From Climacteris rufus (Eukaryota; Chordata; Aves; Passeriformes; Climacteridae): DNA of 64,000 nt. The DNA lies in contig VZRZ01004928.1 in NCBI GenBank assembly GCA_013398175.1, forward strand, positions 726,861 to 790,860, in the 5' to 3' direction. The notes below the pieces were generated by a model, which did no database searches, was not told the origin of the DNA, and was given only the letters and a program-made list of their open reading frames with translations. The position numbers and the translations under genes are program-made. Below are positions 1 through 13,300 of the stretch, in pieces; the first letter of the stretch is position 1; each line of letters starts with the position of its first letter.

Positions 1-126
1 ACCAATGGCTGTGTGTTACCAAGGGCTGTGTGAACAGACACAAAGAAGAGAATCATGGAAATAGGGAGAAAAATAAAAAAGAAGAGGATGACACTCAAAT
101 CCCTTTGTAAGCTGTCAGCATGACTC

Positions 127-174
127 AGTGGTCTCATTAACACTCACCTAAGTGGTCTGATTAACAATCACCTA
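127..174. repeat. 24-bp tandem duplication, two copies
   Basis: Positions 127-150 and 151-174 are adjacent 24-bp copies beginning AGTGGTCT and ending TCACCTA. They differ at two positions (C/G at the ninth base and C/A at the seventeenth). It is a local duplication in intron 3 with no evident function. Confidence 0.9.
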
Positions 175-1351
175 ATAATCTATGCTAACTGGATGACACA
201 TGGAAAAATACAATACCTCATACTTTAGACATTTCTCATTTTTTACCTTCCCTGAAACATTTACATTTAAAACTTGCTTAAGAAACATTAACTGCTGTAT
301 TATCTCACATAAAAACAAAACTGAGAACATTTTCCATTTTATCAAGTAACGGTCTTACAGATGGAGTGTTCCCTTAGAAGCCACACCAAAGCATGCTCCT
401 TGCTGCTCAGAACCAGAGTCAAATCTCTACTTTTCCACAGCACAGCATGTAGACTGTTAAATCCTTAAATGTTCTGCTTCCAGTTTTCAATCATTATACT
501 CCAGGAAACCATGCACAAAATGACCCAAATGCTTTCCTTCCTTTTTCAAAACATTTAATGAAAGCCTTATAATTTACATGGAACACAAAAGCGTTTTCAA
601 ATGGAACATTTGCAGGCCAGCTTGCTCCTTCACTTTGCAGTATTTATGAACTGCTTCCTTTTTCCTTTGCACAACCAGATCACTGCACACCAGCATACAT
701 TTTCTAAAGCTTAATGTGAAGGCAGGTCTCAAAGACAAAAAGTCGACAGGTGCAAAAATATCTAGGTCACATTACTAGGAGATTCCAGTGAGGACAAGTT
801 GGAATTTACTTGGTAATTTTTCTGTCCTGTGCTAGTAAAGCATTAAAGGGCAAATGCACAAACTTAAGGCATTCACTGTTACCATCTTTATTTAAAACAT
901 GCAAACCTGCATCCCATGACTGGAAATAGTAAAGAGCCCACTATTCAAATCCTGTGTCAGTCAAAAAGTCCCATTACAGTTCAACCAACTGGACCAGGAT
1001 TACTCAGAATTATTTTTGATAGTAGCAGTAGTACAACACAGGACTACAATGTCCATTGTCAAGGATTCACACTGAGTAATTATGTAGAGATACTGACACA
1101 TCTGCATGTATTTATAATGACAATTAAAGCATTTTGAAGGACTATGATGTCATGATATGACCACATCTATTCAGGCTTCTTGCCTTGACATTTTGTATGG
1201 CAAATAGTACTTTCAGAATTGGATTGCTCTTGAAATGTTTAAGAAAACAAACGAGGTTTTTAGAAGTCCATATAAGAAATACATTTTATTACAAAGAGTA
1301 TTTATTTTCTCCTGAGACACAGCAGACCAATCCCAACTGCTGAAAGTGACG

Positions 1352-1365
1352 CACACACACACACA
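1352..1365. repeat. (CA)n microsatellite
   Basis: Seven uninterrupted CA units in intron 3. It is short and may show length polymorphism. Confidence 0.9.
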
Positions 1366-3524
1366 AAAGCAAATATAACCATTGTGTTAAGTCCTTTACA
1401 GTCAGTTCAAAATATCTGCTAATTTAACAGCAAAAAACTTTGTATCCAAGATTCACAGCATATCCATAAAAACTATCCTTAGCTCAGATGTTCCGTTCCA
1501 CTGACTGAAACTGTTCATGCCTAAGAAAATTATTTATTTAATCATATTAAAAAACCCCACCCCACTGACAGGATGTGCCATCAACTGGCAACAGCAATCA
1601 AATACTTGGATCAGTTTAACTCGGGCACCATTCACCTGTCTGACAGTTGTTCCCCTGACAATGCCTTTGCTGTTTCTTTCATGGCATGAAATCTGAGTAG
1701 AAATTTATATGAAAAAAACAGTGGATAATGAAAGACCAATCACAAGTTACAATTATATGCATGCTGATGTTATTTTAGAACATCTGTTATGGACAATGCA
1801 CAATGGATCCTTTAAATCACTGAGCTTCAGTACTTTTGTACACTGATTCCAAATGAAAACACTCCATGAAAACCAAACAGAAAGAGCCTTCTAATCTCAA
1901 GTTTACATTTGGGAAATACTCACCAGAAGTTTACTCCAAATTACATTCTGGACACTAATCTCTACAAGGTGATGCAAACTGCAACAGCAATGTAACACTG
2001 GGAAAGACAGCCTCTATTAATGAAATAAATTAATAATGTGCATGGATATCCACAACAAAAAGTCAATCAGAAACACAAACACAAGGGCTACTTAACATAC
2101 ATTTCACTTTCATGATTGCTTAAACTGTTCCAGACAGCTAAGCTATTTGGGTGGGTTTTTAAGAAAATAAGTTGCAACATCAACTTTTTGCATGCTAATC
2201 AACTTCAAGAGTGGCAGACTATTGCTATTCACAAAAAGAAAATAAACATGCTTAATTTCAAAATAAAAATAGCAATTGATTTATTAAGAAAACATCCAGC
2301 CATTGCCCTAGGATAGCTCACAGTAATTAAACTGTATTGTCACATAGATCACTTCACTGCACCCTTCAATAATAAGTGTTGACTAATTAACAAACTCCTT
2401 TGACTGCATACACATTAATAGTGACATTTTCAAAGGCAGCAGCAGCAGTTTAGAATGGCTGCTCTTTGAGAGGTACAAAGAGGGCACAGTGAAGGACCTC
2501 ACTGCTTAATCTCCCTTTACACACCCGTTCGAGTACACACACTCTGGCATACCTAGACAAGTGCCCGGCACACACCCAGGCTGTGGAGGAAGATATTTTA
2601 AAGCCCTAAACTTGTCCCTAGAGGAAGCATAGTATCCTTACCAAGTAGCAGCATCCACAAAGTTTATGGATTTGTTTCTCTCTTTTCTACAGGAAAGCAC
2701 ATTTTTTTACACATTCTGTTGCTGTCTTTACCAGAATTTGAGTTTTTTAACCATTTTGCAAATTGTTATTGCACCAATTGTAAATATTTGCTTATTTTCT
2801 TAGGTTCCTAATTGGTTTTAACTGGTAATTTCTCTCTCTAAATTTTACTCTGACACCTGAAGTTACAGCATCATTTACACAGTCAGGTGTTCTAATCATC
2901 TCTGCATTTTTTCATACACAGACCAAAGCCTAAGTCACAGCTTCTCTCTGAAGTAACTTAAAATACTGTTTTCTGTCACAATGGCGGCAATGAAGATACG
3001 GCACACAGCTTGGTTCGTCGTGAGCAGAGAGCGAGCGAGCTCCAGTCATTGTCCTATTCCCATCTCCTACAGTAGGAACCCAGGCAGATGATTTGCTAAA
3101 ATCCATCCACCCTATGGTATGGTTGGCTGGGTTCTACACTGCCCAATCCAAAACATACCATACCCAGACTCACAACAACAGCTGCTTACCTTACTGTTTT
3201 TCATACCTTCCATGGGAAAGAAGGACATTCACACAAGCAGCCCCAGGCAGCAGCTTTGGGCCGCTACAGTTTCCTTTTTTAAAGAGACTTTCTGACGTAT
3301 TTTGCAGCATTTTGGCTTAAGACTTAAACCCTGACACACGTGCCATGCTCCCTGAATTTCTGAAGTGCATCTAGTTATACAAAGAGCACAATCATAAATA
3401 ATATATCACTTCTGTAAGTGCTGGTGTGTGCTCCATTTGGCAGCTTCTTGTTCTACCTTTTTGGGGCACCCAAACAAAATGAGTCAAAGCCATTTCGCAC
3501 CTGTAAAAACTAGGGAAAATATGT

Positions 3525-3564
3525 AAGAAAAGAAAGGAAAGAAAGAAAAAAGAAAAAAAAAAGG
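3525..3564. repeat. Purine-only tract
   Basis: Forty consecutive A or G bases on the plus strand, built from AGAAA and GGAAA-like units. On the transcribed pre-mRNA strand of ZDHHC14 this is a pyrimidine-only run. It could act as a pseudo-polypyrimidine tract, though no exon follows. Confidence 0.85.
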
Positions 3565-6500
3565 TCATCGGAGCCAACTTTGTGCTTTTAACTGTTCAGC
3601 AAAGGAGTAATTTCAAGAGAACCCAAGCTAAGGTTTAACAGGTTTAAAATGAAGTCAAAATTGTACTCTATTCACTGCAGGAAATGTAAGGAAAGAAATA
3701 AGCAGAGGTCATGAAAAGGAATTGAAGGCAAGAAGGGAAATACTAAGGTAATGAAGGAAGACTGCCACAGAATAGAATTAAAACCAAGCAAACCAATGTC
3801 CTGACATAAAGTAAATGAACACTGATTATAAAGGACCACAAAGTCCCGAGAAAATTACTCTCAGACACATTGTGTTATAAAAGCCAAACTATTACAATGC
3901 CACCTCTCAGCCTGCTTTGGAAGTAATTTGTGTTCTTCAGGCTGAAAGATGGTGGTATCTGGAGTAACTACAGGGAAAAGCTTCTCCCCAGAACACACTG
4001 GTAATTCTTGCTCTGTCTTATGTTGTCTGTGTTATGTTATGTGTGCTTTAGCAATTATTTCCCCATATTTTTCAGATACAGCCACCTGCTTCTAGTTCAG
4101 CTTTTATTATAGAAATCAAATTAAACAGAATTATTTATTAAAAACAAACTAAAAATGGATATCATGCAGCTGATGTTGCAATGACCAAAAATAAATTAAG
4201 AAGAAGCCATTTGGTCATTTCAGAAGCAAGTCCAACCACTGCTAGTATTACACAGTGCAATCAAAACCTCTTGTCAAAACACAGCAATAACTAGCTTGAG
4301 CTCAGAATTTATGTCTGCTTTGGTTACTTTTTTAAAAAATCTTTATCTGTTTTTAGATGCACATTATTTTTAATTCATTTGTAATTCTTAAGCAACACAA
4401 TGGTACACAAAACCCTTGAGGGGCAAACTTCCAACTGACATTCACAGAGGCAGGAAGAAAGCAAATCAGGAATACACCCAAGGTATGTGCTTCAGGGAAC
4501 ACTTACTCAACCAAATTTTTTAAGGTATTACATAAATGCAACAAACTACATTTGTATGAAAATACATATTTTTCTGGATACTATTAGGAAAATAGTGCAG
4601 AGCTAAAGGAATTTGAAGAATTACCATTGGTAGAACTCAAATTAGCTCTTTTTATTTTAAGCTATTTCTTGTTACTTTTATCTACAAATACTACATAGAT
4701 ATTTATAAAAAACAGTGATGATACAAAAATTAAACAAGATCAAGTAACAGATATGCTTAATAAACAACTAGAAAGTTAGGATTAATTCAAAAGAAAATAC
4801 CAAAATAAGTTTTTGTACGTACTTACATATTTAAAATGCTGCAATAGATTCCTTACAGAATAAAAAACATTAATAGAAAACACAGAATGAAGGAATCTCT
4901 CTTTCACACTGCTTTCATTTGCCAAGTATCATAAGACACCTTTAGGTAAATGTGGCATACTGGTTTTACTGAGCAGTGAGTGTTGGTTTGAAGACAGACT
5001 CCATTCCCGAACCACATAGTCTCTGTAGCTGCTCTGTAGCTATGCAGCACAGTCTTTGGGAGCTATGTGGTAAAAAGGAATGCATGGCCATATTGGTAGT
5101 GAGCTGCTTAAATATCATATGTTATGTCTAAATAGCATAAGTTACTTAAATATCCATATGTGTGTAAAGTATGACTACTTGTGCAGAAGTTTAGTTACAT
5201 CAATAAGGAACTAACAATGATAGTGGTACAAGAACACTCATTGCTCTTATAAGATTTATTCACAAACTAAAATTAAATAAAAGCATCATATATACAATCC
5301 TAAACCAAGAGTGGCGTCAAACTGCATAACATTCTGATTAAGTGTACACTTTTAGATTGTTAGATTTCCACAAGTACACGAGCCATCCAATTTTCTTGAC
5401 ATTTATTTTTCATAGAAAATTAGTTGCAGGTACTTGTAGATTTCACTTTATGCATTCAATACACCTGAATACTTATATGACAAACACCTGTACCTAATCA
5501 GGAAACAAAACTACTATACAATGTACCCTGAAAAAGTCAGTTTATTGTAATTCCCATTACAAACACTGAGGAGAAAAACCATGGCAAATTAATTCAATTA
5601 CTTTAAAACAAGTAACTCAAAATTAAAAAATGTGCAAGAGGAAATTATAGTGATCATACCTATCTTGTGAGCACAAAAGACATCTCACTTATATGAGTCA
5701 TTTGCTCAGACTCTTTTCTGATAAATATTCATAATAATTCACACCTGTTGTTTCATCACAGACACAATCAGAAGACTGTGTAAGTTGTTTCCCCACCATC
5801 GCTAATTGGACATTTCACAGAATAGGTTTCCCAGATGTGGTATGAAAAGGACACAGATTACAAAAGAACCTACAGAAAAATCCTTCATATCAATGCATTA
5901 AAAAAACAAAATATTATTTTAAAATAATCTTCAGGATGTATGGGGGCAGTTGCTCTTATTTATGCTCTCTTGGTAGAGACAACAGTCTTTTAACTTTTAT
6001 TTATCACACTGGTCAACAACTGTATTTACTTATTATCAAGTTTGCTGAGCAATATCACAACACTGAAATGTTCAGGTTACACATTAGCTAAAATACTTTT
6101 CTGAAAAATGTGTCAACTGCAATTTATAAACATCCCTACTTGCTCAGTAAAAGCAAGCTCAATAGCTTTTGCAACACTTAAAAAATTTTAACACATCAGA
6201 AAAATTTGTTTACTGAAGTAACCATCTACAACTACCAATCAATTCTATAGGGCCAAAAGGCTAATAAGCTTTTCACTCTGATGTAAGTGTACTCCTTAAA
6301 TGAATATCATCTAAACATAAAACTCCAATTCTTCCAATGACTGCTTTATATCTAAAAATATCACTGCTGAGTGCTGCAATTACATTTCTCAGCTGGAGAC
6401 ATCTTTCTACATTATTTTCTTGAATGCGTAAGACCCAGGCTCAACAGCGTGCTAATCAACTGCACTAAATTCCAAATGTGATCTAATTATCTGGAAACCA

Positions 6501-7219
6501 CTCAGATTTGATTGGTAGGGGTTTTTTAGTTTGCTTTTAAATCCAAGCATATCTTAATCACCTTGTCTGCCCTCCATAGAAAATAGTAATGAAAAAGGAC
6601 AAGATGTTCAGAGAGAAAAACAACCCTATCATTATAAAATATGCTTAGGTCCTGACAACATCTACTTACTATCAAAATATCATGTTGGCCCAGTAATTTC
6701 TTATGGATTCTGAATACAGTATTTCTACTCATAAAACTGCTCAAAGGTAAGAATCACCTGCAGTGTGCATTTTGGTCACAGTGCAAGACCTAACCATAAC
6801 TATGCCTTACAGTTAGTCACTCATGAACTGGAGAAGCAGCTCCTTGCCCTCCATTTAGTTTGGTAAAGGAAACAATTCTGAGACTCCTGTAAAGCTTGGA
6901 AAGGTCACGGCACATTGTACACAGCCCTATTCGAGCTGGGAAGTGTTCTTTGCCTTTAGAGCAGGTTAGGAAAGACGTATACATCAGAAGATATTTTTCC
7001 TTCTCAGATTTACAACATCTGCTAGGCCAGGTCTCCTTTTCTGCCTCCTTTAAAATTCTTCACATTAAACAGATTTTGTAGGAAGAAGGATGAACAGAGT
7101 AAGTCACCTCATCAGTAATCTTGTCACTAACTCTGATTTTTTCTGACTCTTATGGAAAGTATTTATAACAATATATAAGCTACTAAATTGAACATATGCC
7201 ATATCTTTTTTTTACTCAC

Positions 7220-7378
7220 CTACGCAGTTATCACAAAGGCTGCAATGTGAGGCACGAGGTGGGCGGAAAATCTTGCAAGTAAAACAATATTTTAGTTTCA
7301 CTGTCTGTCCATTGATGATCACTTCTTTTGTTCTGGGAGGGGGGCGATATCCTCCTGAACTGGAGCCATTTGCTATAT
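7220..7378 (-). CDS. ZDHHC14: ZDHHC14 exon 3: linker and first half of the DHHC cysteine-rich domain
   Basis: Internal coding exon of 159 nt, read on the minus strand. It begins after an acceptor AG at 7380-7379 and ends at a strong donor, GTGAGT, starting at 7219. The first two bases complete an Asp codon begun in exon 2, followed by 52 full codons and one G that starts the next codon. Visible elements in order are a Gly/Ser turn, a YRPPPRTKEV stretch, INGQTVKLKYC, the zinc-ligand pattern C-x2-C followed by RPPRASHCSLCDNC, and a final Val. In the DHHC family this cysteine-rich domain binds two zinc ions and supports the catalytic Asp-His-His-Cys, which lies in the next exon and is not in this window. 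The family enzymes attach palmitate to cytosolic cysteines of membrane proteins, mostly at the Golgi and endosomes. The linker fits ZDHHC14 better than its paralogues ZDHHC9 or ZDHHC18, as I recall them. Confidence 0.96.
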
Positions 7379-10300
7379 CTAAACATCAAAATACAAGACA
7401 CGAAAAGTTTCACATGAGCTATGATGTATGCATGGAACTGTCCGTGATGGCAAACTATAGCAAATCTCAAATTTATATAAACAGATTTAAAATAAACATT
7501 TTTTCCCCTTCTAATGCTCCTAAAGTAATATGTAGAAAGAGAATTTCATTACATATGGCATCCATAGCCAATTAATTTCAATCAAAGAAACCATCCAAAA
7601 CAAATTCTCAGATGCTGACAATGACCGTGATCCCCAAACTCTTACAGTCTCATGCCCCCTAATAGTTCATAGATAATATATTAAAGACAACTAAGACTAC
7701 TGATGTAGGATAGCAAAACTTGGAAAAGTTACCTTTAGGATCTGCCTAATTTTTTTAGAATTCCTGTAATAAAAGAAAAGTCTCTCTAGAAGTGCTGCAG
7801 AAATTCTACAACCTAATAATAGTATCTGCACATTTGCTTCAGCAACAGGAGCTCTGTCATCTGAACTTGGTATATGTTGAGATCTCTTGAATGCTGTGAT
7901 ACAATGGAGCACATTCACAATAGTATTTTACAGCTCTTGCTGTTCAAAAGCTTGAAAACCAAACTCCCAATGTTACTTCTACACACCCTGGAGTTTGTTT
8001 GCTGCACAAAACCAGTTTCAAACTACCTTGTCTGATGCAAGTGGTAGAGTTTTGGGGTTTGTTTCTTAGCTTTCTATTGTTTTAAGACATTACCAAGGTT
8101 TTTTCCAGCAACTAAAGGACTGATTAGGCTAAATCATTAAAGCTCAATTTTGCCCAAGTTGAGCTTTACTATGAAAATTCAACATGTAAAAGTGGTGCCT
8201 TTTTCTAGGTTTATCTGTTCTTGTGTAATTGAAATCACACCAAACCACAGAATTGAGAAAAACCCCTTAATTTATTATTTTTGGATAACAGAATAGCTAA
8301 GCCTAAGGAAAGTAAAATATTTTCCAATATATGAATGAAAATACATTTCAAAGTCACATTCACTGGCACAACTGTGTCTTAAGTTGTCCCCCTCACTTTC
8401 ATGTGGGGTTTGTTACTAAAAGATCTTGTTTTTGAGCTCAAATTGTTAGAAATATCACCCACAATTAAAATTTCTGCCAATTACACAGCCTACAAATGAC
8501 ACATTTTCCAAGAGGGTACTAGAAAGCCTCCCACCTAGCAAGATACTCAAACTGGCATAAGCATAGCTGTGCTAGCAAAGGTGCAATTATACAATGTGCC
8601 TGATTAGGCAACAAATCTAGCGTAAGAAGTTCTCATCTGCAACATGCTCAACCAGTCCGGAAATATGCATCAATAAAAGTCTTTGTGGGACACCACTCAC
8701 CACTGTAAACTTGACCATTGAAACAACCACACTTAGAAAATTCTCTTGGAGAAGAGGATGAGAAGAAGGGAGCAACAGCTGAGATGGATGGGAGCTGGGT
8801 ATGAAGCTCCTAAACATCCATTATGAGAATGAAGTGGTGAACACTGAAGCAACAGCAGCTTAGAAGCAGTCTCCTAGAGCCTGATGAGGTACAGATATTC
8901 ACTTGTGTTGGATCTAAACCGACTCCTGCAATATTCTTGTGATGCTTGGCTAGGTCCTATAAACTGCATGCAGAAGCATGGATGACTCTTTGGTTCCCAC
9001 TACTATCAATTATACTGATTTTGACCTCAAGGCCAATGCTACTTGACACAATATTTTTGATTAAATAAGTATTGCATTACAATCTACCAGTGTATTTCAA
9101 CAAATAAATTGAAAAGATGTTCTTTGGAAGGCACAGCACAACTGTGCTTATACTGTTTAAAGCTTTACAGAGACATGGATGTCTCCCTAAATCCAGAAGA
9201 CAGGAAAGAATTTCTTAAAATTTATATTACATTAAGAAAAGCTTCTGGTGACATTATAACCAGCAAGCTTGTAATAGTCATAGTCATAGAAATCCTTGGG
9301 CTTGACAAAACACAGTGTTATGCCCTTTCTGAGCATAGTTTGGTCAAGATAAGACTTAAACTGTGAACATAAATGTAGGTCATTAGCCCTAAGTACCTTT
9401 TTTATTGACAAAGCATTTAACACATGCATGCATGGCATATTCATTAATAAACCAAAGATTTTCACGTGATACTCAAATTTAGGTGTGTAGTTATAAGAAA
9501 CACTAATAAAGCCTGAATTTCATCTAGGTGTAGCTTTCTATACTGCTAGAAATGTCGATGCATTGAATTTCCCAAAATAACAGTAATATTTCAGATTTTC
9601 TTCTTTTACAAAATGTTATTATTCCTGAGCATGTACATAATCATTGAAAGAAAATTACATAAACCAGTCAAGGGGAATTGTTTAGAATAAAAATGCTTTT
9701 TTTCCTAGATAAACATTTATTTTATAAAATGCACATCGACTAAACTTATTATTTCCCCTCCCTTTCAGAAAGTTAAAAAACTGCACTGCATTTATTTTAA
9801 ATGGACTCTGGCAGAATCTCAAAGGCAACTTCTGTCTTCTCTGGTGGAGAAGTGAGACTACTGTCCAGCCCACTATGTTTACAACACCGGTTTTCTAAGA
9901 GGATTTCCTCCCAAACATCTGCAGACAAGTTCACAGAGACAGCACATCCAGGCTCTCTGAGGAAAGATAATCTCAAAATCCAAGGGTGACAGCTGATGCA
10001 AATGAAATTAATGTAAACCATCTTGCTGACTTTCCATGGACTCAGAATTTTACTCAAAATCCTAAATTGCATAATCAAACCTGAATGTTCCAGTCTTTCT
10101 GTTTACTAACATCTTTTTCCTGGAAACAAGCAACATAGCAAGGTCAAATGTGCTTGGATTTAATATGATTTATCTAACCTAAATGTGTTAAACATGTCCT
10201 GGTCTCACCGTGAACTTTCAGACTGGAATTCACCTTCGACTGCTCATACTTGGGGTCTAAGAGTTACACCTTTCAATATATGAGGCCTGTGCAAGGCACA

Positions 10301-13300
10301 GTAAGATGGACCTTTACAGAATTACCTTCCCCAAATGACCTGCATTTGACCACTACCACATTTTTCTCATCTATTCTATTGCTGATGTAGCAATGCAAGT
10401 TATTCCACAAAAAGGGTAACATTTACCCACTGGGATTGCCATCCATCCTCTCTGTTCTGACACATTTTGTAACTTCTCCAGCAGGGTTAACTATTCATGC
10501 ACTAGATGGGCCTCCAGGATTTTTATTACCCTATTACAAAAACCCCACACAAGCAATCCATGTCCTTGCAGGACCAAGACACCTGAACTGCTCCAAGAAG
10601 GTAACTCTCAGTATTTAATGGAGATACAGTGCAGCCTAGTAACCTTCTAATGTGATAAAAAACTCCACTTAGATTTCTCAATTGGTTATGCTAAAAACAA
10701 ATGGGAGGTGCTGATGAAACACAGAAGCTGCAAGTTTGTATACATATCACTAGGATTCTCCTGCTCAATCAAGGGTTGGGTTTTTGGTCAATGTTCCTAA
10801 GAACCTAAGACAAACAGTTTCTAGAAGGCCTCCCTACATTCTCTCTATAAAAGCTTCACAACCACATCATGCACGGTTTGCTGCCAACTTTAAGAGGACA
10901 CAATTTCAATCTTCAAACAATATAATTAGAAAACCCAGTACATTGAAAGAATTGTAATGTTTCCTGAGGAGAAAATGACAATGTAAAGAAAAAAAATCTT
11001 TATGTATAACCTGTAACATCTGAAAAACAACAGGAAACAACCACTGACCAAAACAAAACAAAGCCCTCCAAAATGCAAACCTGTAAGAAATGTCTTCCTC
11101 TGCACTCATCCACTTAAATTTAAGCTACATGCTTAACAACAGTAGGCTATATCAGGAAAGTGTAATTTATTTCTAGGGGGGAAGAGAACTTTAATAAAAT
11201 GCTCTTGTTTTCAGACAGTAATCTCAGGGACAAACAATACTGGGAACCTGGCTTAGACTGAAACCAGCAGCTGCTAACTGCATTCTTCACATAGTTCTTC
11301 ATCTGATAGCCAACAAGAGATATCGACCACATTGTTCCTGACTTTAAAGACTTGCTGCCTTAGATTTTTCTGAAATTGTGTATTATTTCCTTAAAAGTAG
11401 AGTTGTATGATCATCTTGAAGTCTAAAACCTCATGTGAAACATATGCTTGTTCCCAGAAATGTAATATTCAGTGATTTGCTGAGGGGAAGAAGCATAGGG
11501 AAGAAGAGCTTTCTAATACTTATTTGACACACAAAGTCTTTTCAATACATTTATTAGGAATGGTGTTTAAAGAGTGCAGTATCAGGTACAACTATAAGCC
11601 TAGGAAGTTGGTATCACACCTCTGGAGAGAAAGCGAAACATGTTACATCCACAAATGGTATGAATTTATTCAGGCCATTGTCAGTTCTATGAAATGCCTA
11701 TGCTGCGGCACAGATTTAATTTTATAAGGCTATAGTGAAATCAAATTGTGCATTTCAAGACAAATGAAAGACAGGCAAGGAATTTTGAAGGAGTCAAATG
11801 TGGTCTTGAGCATCAGTGTAAATTAGACGGCCAAGACATAAACAGTTTCCAGAGATGGTGTGCTGCTGTAGCTCATACACTGAGCGAGCAAGCGGAAATT
11901 ATGAACTGGCCTGAGCTGGTTGAACAGACTACACTAGGAAGATATACATAACTTAAGACAGTTAGCCTCAAGAAAAATCCAAAGGATTTTAAGGCTGGAA
12001 GGATAAATTACCATGGCCATCTTCTCATTTATCCTTATCACCTGTCCAATGCAAACAAGATCAATACAGTGAAGAACTGTTAAACTTGTATACGTCAACT
12101 GGACAAACGCTTTCCCATCTACAAAACCCATTCTCCTGGATTTGGTTATCCTTCTAGGCCTTCATATTTAGAAGTCTACATTTTTCCACTTGCAGCAACT
12201 TCATACTAAGCTAACTACAAGAGATGCATAACTGCAAAGAGGCTACAAAATAAGGCTGCTCCTAGTATTCATGTTTCCATAGAAAAAACAGCCCTCTCAA
12301 TATAATATTTTGTGTGATTGCAGAAGCCATGCCTATATGCACCATGAAAATAATGCAATTAACCACTGGGGTTAATGACCTTTCAGTTTTAATGAAAGTT
12401 ATAATTGAAGCAAAAATACTATATTAATAAGCTTAATGTTGCATTTAGAGGAAGAGTCCTGCTGCATTATAGTGAAATTATAGCACTTTGCAGCACATAA
12501 AACTACTTTCAGTGATTTTAGACTATATAAGCCTCATGTATCTAGTTGCTTTTGTTCTGTTATGTCAAAAACCCAACAGACTAGAGTATTTTAAGATTTC
12601 TGATTTTCCTTTCTCTTAGGCCAAATGCATACATGTAGTATATATTCTTACAGGTTCTGTTTTCTAGACTTCTGTGTTAGTTGCCTTCCTCTTACCTTTC
12701 TACACATGGTGTGGAAAGCCAGAAAGGAACTGAGCCCTTGTCACCACTGGGTATCACAGAATGTCGCTTCTTCTACTTCATGAAATGACTCTTCCTCAAA
12801 CATGTCCCAAAAAGGATTTCCCCTTTTTGTCATATCACAATGATAACTCAATCTGTTTGTTGATAATACTCAAGTCTCTTCTTCCTGTACCATTCAGCAC
12901 TTAGGCCCCTTTTTGTTAGTATTTGATTTCCACTTGTAGTCATATGTTTTGTGTTTTTTCCCTAAAGTTGCTAAGATTATTTAAAATATATTAAAAAAAA
13001 AATCAAACCCAGTGGTTGCAAATTTCTCCTTCTCAGTATCAACTTCAGAGTTAAGCAAATCCCTCATGAGCCTATAATCCTACTTGAGCACTTACCATTT
13101 GCCACTTGAGTGTCTTTTCAAAAAGTTGCTCATTGACTTTGAGGCAATTTCATCTAGACTTGATTTCCAAAACTTATATAGAACGAATCCTATTGCAGGA
13201 CACCATCAGGAGCTCAATCAGAGTGAAAATTAAGCACATCTCCTTCTTTCCCACCAAGACGGCTACTCTTTCAATGAAGCACATCATTTTGGTTACACTT

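Larger units (their letters stand above)
1..7219 (-). other. ZDHHC14: ZDHHC14 intron 3, partial
   Basis: AT-rich non-coding sequence downstream of exon 3 in gene orientation. I looked on the minus strand for the next exon, which should encode ERFDHHCPWVGNC, and found no match to its reverse complement, so this intron runs past the left edge and exceeds 7.2 kb. Contents noted are a 24-bp tandem duplication (127-174), a short CA run (1352-1365), a small CpG-bearing patch (2978-3045) and a 40-nt all-purine tract (3525-3564). The short ORFs resemble no known protein. Confidence 0.85.

Noticed and set aside
2520..2545. tRNA-like CCGTTCGAGTACAC word
   Set aside because: No acceptor stem, D-arm or anticodon arm can be placed around it.
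7273..7575. 100-codon plus-strand ORF over exon 3
   Set aside because: Shadow of exon 3 in the opposite strand, running on into intron sequence.
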